NCBI RefSeq assembly: GCF_014646275.1
Contig: NZ_BMND01000024.1
Location: 53,391 to 117,390, forward strand
Direction of reading: 5' to 3'
Source of the DNA: Streptomyces kronopolitis
Lineage (GTDB): Bacteria > Actinomycetota > Actinomycetes > Streptomycetales > Streptomycetaceae
DNA: 64,000 nucleotides
The notes beneath the pieces are model-generated. The model searched no databases and was not told the DNA's origin. It saw only the letters and a program-made list of their open reading frames with translations. The position numbers and the translations under genes are program-made. Shown here in pieces: positions 50,891 through 57,590 of this stretch; the first letter of the stretch is position 1, and every line of letters starts with the position of its first letter.

Positions 50891-51529
50891 TCAGGGCCGC
50901 AGCGCCCGCAGCAGCAGCTCCGCGAGGTGGTCGGCGACCTGCTGCGGGCTGAGCGGTCCGTCCTCGCGGTACCACGTGCCCAGGTGGTGCACGGAGCCGA
51001 AGTGGTAGTCCACGACCAGGTCGGCGGGGATGTCGGCGGCGAACACGCCGGTGCGCTGGCCCTCCTCGACCAGGGCCCGGAACCGTTCGTGGTAGCGCCG
51101 CCGTTCGGCGCGCACCTGCTTGTCCTTCTCCGGGCCGAGCTGGTGCATCGAGCGGAAGAAGATCTTGGTGTCGTCGAGGTTCTCGATGGTGGTGACGACG
51201 ACATCGGCGGCGGCGTCCCGCAGCCGCTGCTCGACCGGCGCGTCGGCGTCGGCGAAGTGGTCCAGCCGCTCCTGCTGGAGCCGCAGCACCCGGCCGTAGA
51301 CCTCGTGCAGCAGATCGTCCTTGGAGCCGAAGTAGTGGTAGAGGGCGCCCTTGGTGACGCCCGCCGCATCGACGATCTCCTGGACGGAGGTGCGGTCGTA
51401 GCCCTGCTCCGCGAAGAGCCGGGTGGCGGTGGCCAGCAGCCGCTGGGCCACCGGCTTCACCTCGCCGCCGCCGTTGCCGTCCTTCGTGCCGGCCATCGCC
51501 CTCACCTGCTCCTTCGTGCTCTCGTTCAT
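50891..51529 (-). CDS. TetR-family regulator of the acyl-CoA cluster
   Basis: About 212 residues. The helix-turn-helix ATRLFAEQGYDRTSVQEIVDAAGVTKGALYHYFGSKDDLLHEVY is near residues 36-80; the C-terminal helices form the ligand pocket. ATG 51529 overlaps the stop of the ligase gene by 4 bases (ATGA); a second ATG at 51496 (MAGTKDGNGG) with GGTGAGG nearby is an alternative. As the last gene of the SDR-ligase operon it would autorepress through the site at 54136-54153 and repress the kinase operon through 48487-48504. The inducer is probably an acyl-CoA of the pathway. Confidence 0.88.
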   Translation of the reverse strand: MNESTKEQVRAMAGTKDGNGGGEVKPVAQRLLATATRLFAEQGYDRTSVQEIVDAAGVTKGALYHYFGSKDDLLHEVYGRVLRLQQERLDHFADADAPVEQRLRDAAADVVVTTIENLDDTKIFFRSMHQLGPEKDKQVRAERRRYHERFRALVEEGQRTGVFAADIPADLVVDYHFGSVHHLGTWYREDGPLSPQQVADHLAELLLRALRP

Positions 51530-53187
51530 GCGCGGTGGCGCAGCTCCCGTCGGAGGATCTTGCCACTGGTGGTCTTCGGAAGCTCGGCCAGGATCTCCAC
51601 CTCCCGGGGATATTTGTACGCCGCGAGCCGCTCCTTGCAGTACGCGGCCAGCTCGGCGGGTTCCGGGGCGCTCCCCGGCCGCAGGCTGACGTACGCCTTG
51701 ACCGACTCGCCGCGGTAGGCGTCGGGCACCCCGACGACGGCCGCCTCGCGCACCGCCGGGTGGCTGTAGAGCACGTCCTCGACCTCCCGCGGCCACACCT
51801 TGAAGCCGGACGCGTTGATCATGTCCTTCTTGCGGTCGACGACATAGAGCCAGCCCTCGGCGTCCATGAAGCCGATGTCGCCGGTGCGCAGCTCGCCGTC
51901 CGGCATGCCCTGGGCGGTGGCGTCCGGGCGGCGCCAGTAGCCGGGGACGACCTGGGGGCCGCGCACCGCGATCTCCCCCGGCTCGCCGAACGGCAGGTCG
52001 CGGCCCTGCTCGTCGATGATCCGGACGACGGTGTCGGGGCCGGGGACGCCGACGGCGAGGGTGCCCGAGACCTTGTCGACCGGCGCCCGCCGGCCGGGCG
52101 GCACGCTGGCGCAGGGGGCGGTGCACTCGGTCAGGCCGTAGCCGTTGTGGAGGTAGGGGCCGAAACCGGTGCGGAAGGACTCGACGAGGGCGGGCGGCAG
52201 CGGTGCGCCGCCGGAGGACAGGGTCGTGAAGGACGCGAAGTGCTCGCGGGTCACCTCGGGGTGGGCCATCAGCGCCATGTAGGCGGTGGAGGGGCCGACC
52301 GTGTAGGCGGGCCGGTGCTCCAGGAAGGCGTCCAGGACGACGCCGGCCTCGAAGCGGTAGGCCAGCGCGAGGGTGCCGGCGTTGGCGAGGCAGGCGGCGA
52401 GTTCGCAGACCAGGCCGGTGATGTGGAAGAGCGGGGCGAGCGCGAAGTAGGTGGCGCCGTCGGGCAGGCCCAGGCCGGTGCGCTGGCGTTCGGCGTTGTA
52501 GGTGATGTTTCCGTGGGTGTTGGTCGCACCCTTGGGGGTGCCGCTGGTGCCGGAGGTGTAGCTGATCAGCGCGAGGTCGTCGGCGGTCAGCCGCGGGTCG
52601 GCCGGTACCGCGCGGATCGGTCCGGTGGTGCGGGCGACGGTCAGCAGGTCGTCGGCGCCCTCCTGCGGCCCGAGCCGCTCGCCGCCCAGCACCCGCCGGT
52701 CGTCGCGGGTCTGCAGGTCCCGCTCCCAGGCGGTGAGCGCGATCCGCACGGACGGCGCCCCGTCGGCGAGCAGCCGCAGAAAGCCGTCCCAGATGCGGTC
52801 GGCGCAGATGACGGCGGTGACCTCGGCGTCGTCCAGGATGTGCCGCATCTCGGCGGACTTGTACATGGGGTTGACCGGGACCACCACCCCGCCGGCCTTC
52901 CAGACGCCGAGCACGGCGAGCACGAAGTGCGGGGTGTTCTGGAGCATGACCGCGGCCCGGTCGCCGCGCCGGAAGCCGCGTCCGGCGAGATGGGCGGCGA
53001 TGCCGTCGGAGAGCGCGTCGGTCTCGGCGTAGGACAGCCGCCCGTCGAAGTAGGCGAGCGCCGTGCGGTCGGGGACGCGGCCCACCGCGGCCCGGAAGGC
53101 GTGCAGCGCCGAGGGGGGCGGCTGGACGGGGGCGCGCTGGGCGTCGGTGAGCTGTGCCAGCCACGGCTTGTCCTGGTAGGAGGTCAT
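51526..53187 (-). CDS. acyl-CoA ligase (AMP-forming)
   Basis: 553-residue ANL-superfamily enzyme. The P-loop ISYTSGTSGTPKGATNTHGN, A5 YGLTECTAP, A7 GELRTGDIGFMDAEGWLYVV, A8 DRKKDMINASGFKVWPREVE and catalytic Lys in PKTTSGKILRREL are all present. It activates a carboxylic acid to acyl-AMP and then acyl-CoA. The ATG at 53187 has AAAGGG upstream. In the Lva-type scheme it would play the role of LvaE. It lies downstream of the SDR gene after 137 bases, where TGATC/GATCA forms a small inverted repeat (53208-53221). Confidence 0.9.
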   Translation of the reverse strand: MTSYQDKPWLAQLTDAQRAPVQPPPSALHAFRAAVGRVPDRTALAYFDGRLSYAETDALSDGIAAHLAGRGFRRGDRAAVMLQNTPHFVLAVLGVWKAGGVVVPVNPMYKSAEMRHILDDAEVTAVICADRIWDGFLRLLADGAPSVRIALTAWERDLQTRDDRRVLGGERLGPQEGADDLLTVARTTGPIRAVPADPRLTADDLALISYTSGTSGTPKGATNTHGNITYNAERQRTGLGLPDGATYFALAPLFHITGLVCELAACLANAGTLALAYRFEAGVVLDAFLEHRPAYTVGPSTAYMALMAHPEVTREHFASFTTLSSGGAPLPPALVESFRTGFGPYLHNGYGLTECTAPCASVPPGRRAPVDKVSGTLAVGVPGPDTVVRIIDEQGRDLPFGEPGEIAVRGPQVVPGYWRRPDATAQGMPDGELRTGDIGFMDAEGWLYVVDRKKDMINASGFKVWPREVEDVLYSHPAVREAAVVGVPDAYRGESVKAYVSLRPGSAPEPAELAAYCKERLAAYKYPREVEILAELPKTTSGKILRRELRHRA

Positions 53188-53324
53188 CGGGTGCGGCCCT
53201 TTCTTCCTGATCGCCTGATCATCCCTGCGGGGGGACACCTGGGGTGTGGCGGGGTGGCGCACCGGGCCCGGCCGGCGTGCCGCCCCGTCCGTGCGGCGGA
53301 TTCCGCCTCCGGGGCGCTGCCCGG

Positions 53325-54095
53325 TCAGGCGCGGCCCTCGGTCTGCTCCAACTTCTGCTGGAGGTGGTTCATCCCGGCGAGCCAGCGGTCCGGCTCGGCG
53401 GCCCGGGTCGCGTAGTAGCCGCCGACCTCCGGGTGCGGCAGGACCAGGAAGCGGCCCTCGGCCATGGCCGCGAAGAGCGCCTCGGCGACGTCCTCGGGCT
53501 CCACGGCCGTGGGGGTGAGCACCAGGTCGCCGGCGGCGCCGGTGGCGGCCAGCATGTCGGTGCGGACGCCCTGCGGGCAGATGGCGTGCACGTCGATGCC
53601 GCGGTGACGGTAGGTCAGCGAGAGCCACTCGGCGAAGGCGTAGGCGCCGTGCTTGGTGACGCTGTAGGGGGCCGCGGCCACCATGGTCAGCAGGCCGGCG
53701 GCGGACACCGTGGAGACGAAGCGCCCGCTGCCGCGCTCCAGCCACTCGGGCAGCAGCGCGCGGGCGGCCCGGACATGGGCCATGACGTTGACGTCCCAGG
53801 CCAGCGTCCAGTCCTCCTCGGACGCCTCGGGCCCGCCGCCGGTGCCGACCCCGGCGTTGGCGCAGAAGATGTCGATGGCACCGCCGAGCGCCTCCCGCGC
53901 GGCCGGGACGATCCCGGAGGCGTCCCCGGCGACCGCGAACGCCCCGATCTCCGTGGCGGTCCGCTCCGCCTTGGCCTTGTCGAGGTCGTTGACCACGACC
54001 CGGGCGCCCTCGGCGGCGAACCGGCGGGCCAGCGCGGCGCCGATCCCCCCGCCCGCCCCGGTGACGACAACGGCCTTGTCCCGTACGGCTTCCAC
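53325..54095 (-). CDS. short-chain dehydrogenase/reductase
   Basis: 256-residue Rossmann-fold enzyme. VVVTGAGGGIGAALARRFA binds NAD(P), CANAGVG is the NAG motif, and the catalytic residues are in SAAGLL and PYSVTKHGAYAF (Tyr-x3-Lys). GTG 54095 has GAGGGAGA upstream. Operators at 54136-54153 place it first in the operon with the ligase and TetR genes. In the Lva-type scheme an SDR (LvaD) reduces the 4-oxoacyl-CoA to the 4-hydroxy form; the real substrate is unknown. Confidence 0.88.
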   Translation of the reverse strand: MEAVRDKAVVVTGAGGGIGAALARRFAAEGARVVVNDLDKAKAERTATEIGAFAVAGDASGIVPAAREALGGAIDIFCANAGVGTGGGPEASEEDWTLAWDVNVMAHVRAARALLPEWLERGSGRFVSTVSAAGLLTMVAAAPYSVTKHGAYAFAEWLSLTYRHRGIDVHAICPQGVRTDMLAATGAAGDLVLTPTAVEPEDVAEALFAAMAEGRFLVLPHPEVGGYYATRAAEPDRWLAGMNHLQQKLEQTEGRA

Positions 54096-54135
54096 TGCGG
54101 TGTCTCCCTCGGTCGCGCCGAATCGGCTCGCAGGC

Positions 54136-54153
54136 AGACTAACCAGTCGGTAT
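54136..54153. promoter_or_regulatory. second TetR-type operator, before the SDR-ligase-TetR operon
   Basis: AGACTAACCAGTCGGTAT is a degenerate copy of the 18-bp site at 48487-48504: the half AGTCGG(T/C)AT is conserved and the left half matches at several positions. It lies 41-58 bases before the SDR start, in the same relation to its gene as the other site. Confidence 0.65.
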
Positions 54154-54333
54154 GTCTCGGCGAAAGGGGCCGTTCCCGTCACGGCCGGGTCCGCGCGCCA
54201 CGGCGCGTCCGCGGTCTCGCACCACGGGACGGAGGTGCGCACGGCCGGGCGCGTTCCGCATCGCCCCCCCGCGCGTTAGCGTGCACACGACACGGATCCG
54301 GTGGGTGCGACGGCTGATCACGGAGGTGTGCGG

Positions 54334-55608
54334 ATGGCTCTGTCGAGACGCGTTCTGCTCGGGCGGCTGGCGGCGGGAGCGGCCGGGGCGGCGCTGACCG
54401 CGGGGACGGGCGGACCGGCCGCCGCCCGGCCCGCACCCGGCACCCGGCGGCGGGTGCGCACCGGCTTCGACCGTCTCGCCGCCGACGGCTACCGCCTCCT
54501 GGACGGCCACCGGGTCGGCGTCGTCACCAACCCCACCGGGGTCACCGGGGACCTGCGGCACCTCGTCGATGTGATGCACGCCGACGAGCGGGTGCGGCTG
54601 ACCGCCGTCTTCGGCCCCGAGCACGGCTTCCGGGGCACCGCCCAGGCCGGCGGCTCCGAGGGGCGCTACGACGATCCGGCCACCGGGCTGCCGGTCTACG
54701 ACACCTACAACAAGACCGGCGAGGCACTCGCCGCCGTCTTCACCGCCTCCGGTGTGGACACCGTCGTCTTCGACATCCAGGACGTCGGCGCCCGCTTCTA
54801 CACCTACATCTGGACGCTCTACGACTGCATGGTGGCGGCGGTCCTCGCCGGCAAGCGCTTCGTGGTGCTCGACCGGCCGAACCCGGTCACCGGCCGCGCG
54901 GCCACCGGCCCGGTGCTCGACCGGGCCTACGCCTCGTTCATCGGCCGGGAGCCGATCTCCCAGGCGCACGGCATGACGGTGGCCGAGCTGGCGCTGCTGT
55001 TCAACGGCGAGTTCGTGCCCCGGGCCACCGGGCGCCCGGTGGAGCTGGAGACCGTGCCGATGACCGGCTGGCGGCGCGGCGACTTCTTCGCGGCGACCGG
55101 CCTGCCCTGGGTGCCGCCGAGCCCCAACATGCCCACCCCCGACACCGCCCTCGTCTACGCCGGCACCTGCCTCTTCGAGGGCACCAACCTCTCCGAGGGA
55201 CGCGGCACCACCCGCCCGTTCGAGCTGCTGGGCGCGGACGGCATCGACCGGCGGTGGGCCGCGGCCGCCACGGAACTGGGCCTGCCCGGCGTCCACTTCC
55301 GGGAGGCCTACTTCGCCCCCACCTTCTCCAAGTTCCAGGGCACCACGATCGGCGGCGTCCAGCTGCACGTCCACGATCCCGAGGCGTTCGACCCGGTACG
55401 CACCGGCATCGGCCTCCTGGTGACCGCGAAGCGGGTCTGGAAGGGCTTCGCCTGGCGGCCGGATCACGGCATCGACCGGCTGACCGGCTCCTCGGCCGTG
55501 CGGACGATGACCGACGCGGGCGCGGAGCCGGACGAGATCGTGGCGGCCTGGCAGGAGGGGCTGCGGCGCTTCCGGACGGTGCGGACGCGCTATCTGCGCT
55601 ACCGCTGA
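54334..55608 (+). CDS. namZ: NamZ-type exo-N-acetylmuramidase (DUF1343)
   Basis: 424-residue secreted protein. MALSRRVLLGRLAAGAAGAA looks like a Tat signal. The DUF1343 fold follows: GVVTNPTGVTGDLRHLVDVM, FGPEHGFRGTAQAGGSEG, TVVFDIQDVGARFYTYIWTL, DRPNPVTG, GMTVAELALLFNGEF and FEGTNLSEGRGTTRPFE. NamZ cleaves terminal MurNAc from peptidoglycan fragments outside the cell and supports wall recycling or use. The ATG at 54334 has GGAGG at 7 bases. Its end overlaps the convergent lspA-like gene by 10 bases. Confidence 0.88.
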   Translation: MALSRRVLLGRLAAGAAGAALTAGTGGPAAARPAPGTRRRVRTGFDRLAADGYRLLDGHRVGVVTNPTGVTGDLRHLVDVMHADERVRLTAVFGPEHGFRGTAQAGGSEGRYDDPATGLPVYDTYNKTGEALAAVFTASGVDTVVFDIQDVGARFYTYIWTLYDCMVAAVLAGKRFVVLDRPNPVTGRAATGPVLDRAYASFIGREPISQAHGMTVAELALLFNGEFVPRATGRPVELETVPMTGWRRGDFFAATGLPWVPPSPNMPTPDTALVYAGTCLFEGTNLSEGRGTTRPFELLGADGIDRRWAAAATELGLPGVHFREAYFAPTFSKFQGTTIGGVQLHVHDPEAFDPVRTGIGLLVTAKRVWKGFAWRPDHGIDRLTGSSAVRTMTDAGAEPDEIVAAWQEGLRRFRTVRTRYLRYR

Positions 55609-56192
55609 GAGCGCGCCGGGGCCGTGCGGCGGACGCCCGGGGCGCGGTGGACGGTGCCGTCGGGGTCCAGGCCGCGGCAGGCGAGCAGCACCACCACGAA
55701 TCCGCCGCAGCAGATCGACACGTCGGCGAGGTTGAGGACGGCGAAGTGGGCGGGGGCGATGAAGTCGACCACCCCGCCCTGGAATCCGCCGGGCGTGCGG
55801 AAGAGCCGGTCGGTGAGGTTGCCCAGCGCCCCGCCCAGCAGCAGGCCGAGCGCGAGGGCCCACGGCACGCTGTAGAGCTTGCGGGCCAGGCGCACCATCA
55901 GGGTGATCACGACCGCGGCGATGACGGTGAAGACCATGGTCATCGCCTCGCCGAAGCCGAAGGCGGCGCCGCGGTTGCGGATGACCCGCAGCTGAAGGAG
56001 GGTGCCGGCGACCTGGACCGCGTCGTGGTGCTCCAGCTTCGCCACCACCAGCAGTTTGCTGCCCAGGTCGAGGAGATAGGCCAGCGCGGCGACCGCGCAC
56101 AGCACGGGGATGAGCCGCTTGCGCCGCACCGGGCCGGGCGCGTCGGCGGTGGCCGCCAGGGGTGCCCCGGTGGTCTGCTGAGTTTCCGTCAC
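55599..56192 (-). CDS. LspA-family signal peptidase II (paralogue)
   Basis: 197-residue, four-helix membrane aspartyl peptidase that cleaves lipoprotein signal peptides. LLDLGSKLLVV, VIRNRGAAFGFGEAMTMVF, GGALGNLTDRLFR (first catalytic Asp) and FAVLNLADVSICCG (second Asp) are intact. The GTG at 56192 sits after a G-rich ribosome site. Streptomyces usually have lspA in another context, beside the rluD/ileS region, so this is probably an extra copy, though I cannot see the rest of the genome. Convergent with the muramidase gene. Confidence 0.87.
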   Translation of the reverse strand: MTETQQTTGAPLAATADAPGPVRRKRLIPVLCAVAALAYLLDLGSKLLVVAKLEHHDAVQVAGTLLQLRVIRNRGAAFGFGEAMTMVFTVIAAVVITLMVRLARKLYSVPWALALGLLLGGALGNLTDRLFRTPGGFQGGVVDFIAPAHFAVLNLADVSICCGGFVVVLLACRGLDPDGTVHRAPGVRRTAPARSQR

Positions 56193-56326
56193 GGGAGTCC
56201 CCCCGGTGTTGTCCCGCCCCAGGCGCCTCTGGTCGGGAACGAGCGTACGGCACCCCGGTCCGCCACCGGGCGGGCGCCACGACCGGTTTCTGACGGCACG
56301 TCGGATCGGCGGAACACGACGCCCCG

Positions 56327-57349
56327 TCAGGAACGGAACCACCACCGGCCGCTCTCCCACGACAGCGCCTCCCACAGGAGGTTCAGCGGGTGGCCGGCGG
56401 CGTAGGAGCCGCGCTCGCCCCGTCGGGTGAACACCCCGACCAGCACCTCGGTCCGGGGGCCCACGTCCCCGACGAGTTCCAGGGTGCGCAGCCCGCCGGC
56501 CTCCGGCAGCCGGCCGTCCGCGGCCGCCTCCCCGATGCCCCGGGTGACCAGCATCGCCCCGTTCACCACCCCGGACCGCAGCAGCTCGAAGCCGTAGTGG
56601 GCGGCCTCGATCTCGGCCGCGATGGTCAGCTTCTGCCGGTATTCCGGGCCGTACCAGGAGCTCAGGAAGCGGTCGATCAGGCCGCGCGCCGAGACGACCA
56701 GGGGCAGCCCGGGCAGGTCGCGGGCTCCGAAGGAGGTGCCGGGGAGCGCCTCCGGCGGCAGGTTCGTCAGCAGGGAGAGCCCGCTGCGGCGCCATTCCAT
56801 GACCTCGTACGGACCAAACAATTCCGCTTCTCTGCCCTCGGTGACGACCACGCTGCCGCAGACCAGGTCCAGCTCCTTGGCCCGCAATTTGGCGAAGAGG
56901 TCACCGGTGCGGACATGCGTCACTTTCAGATCGACGTCGTCGCGCTCGAAATCCTCGCTGACGCGTTCCACCGCGTCCAGCAGAAAGCCGAGCGTATAGC
57001 GGGTGGTGCCGACGGACAGCGTCCGGCCCAGCCGGCGGCGGGCGTCGCGCACCCCGTCCGACCACTCCCCCAGGGTGCGCCGCGCCAGCTCCACCAGCGC
57101 CTCGCCGGTCGCGGTGAACAGGGCGTTCTGCCCGCGTCCCTGCTTGAGCACCAACTCCTCGCCGCACAGCCCGGAGAAGGTGCGGTTCATGGTGTCCAGC
57201 TGCTTCTGCACGCTGGACTGCTCCCGGCCCAGCCGGCGCGCGGCGCCCAGCGCGGTGCCCGCCTCGTGGACGACGAGCAGCGTGCGCAGCTGGTCCATGG
57301 TGGTGTCCAGCAACTCCGGCGGGTACTGCTGCGGACCTAACAAAGCCAT
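56327..57349 (-). CDS. LysR-type regulator
   Basis: 340 residues. MDQLRTLLVVHEAGTALGAARRLGREQSSVQKQLDTMN is a LysR-like helix-turn-helix with a divergent recognition helix, and GLSLLTNLPP, VVSARGLIDRFLSSWYGPEYR and ESGRWWF are in a periplasmic-binding-like C-terminal domain. It ends just before the lspA-like gene. Upstream is a 241-bp less GC-rich region that probably holds its promoter. Target unknown. Confidence 0.75.
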   Translation of the reverse strand: MALLGPQQYPPELLDTTMDQLRTLLVVHEAGTALGAARRLGREQSSVQKQLDTMNRTFSGLCGEELVLKQGRGQNALFTATGEALVELARRTLGEWSDGVRDARRRLGRTLSVGTTRYTLGFLLDAVERVSEDFERDDVDLKVTHVRTGDLFAKLRAKELDLVCGSVVVTEGREAELFGPYEVMEWRRSGLSLLTNLPPEALPGTSFGARDLPGLPLVVSARGLIDRFLSSWYGPEYRQKLTIAAEIEAAHYGFELLRSGVVNGAMLVTRGIGEAAADGRLPEAGGLRTLELVGDVGPRTEVLVGVFTRRGERGSYAAGHPLNLLWEALSWESGRWWFRS

Positions 57350-57590
57350 GCGCCCCTACTCGCTTTCCCGTCCCTGGAATGCAGAACGGTGCAGCATAAC
57401 CCCAGGGAAAATCCGCCCTGCCACCGCCGGGATTACTGGGGGTTTCTTCCGGAAAATACGGGATGCGTTCTCGTGGCTGTGGAATGGTCAAATAAATCCC
57501 GGCTTTTCCGTACCGGCCGTACCGGCCGTCCCCTCCGGCGTACGGGCCGCGGGCGCGCAGCGACCCGTACGCCGATGAGCTGCTGGGGAG

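Noticed and set aside
53208..53221. TGATC/GATCA repeat before the ligase gene as a third TetR site
   Set aside because: It shares no sequence with the two ATACCGACT-type sites and is short enough to occur by chance.
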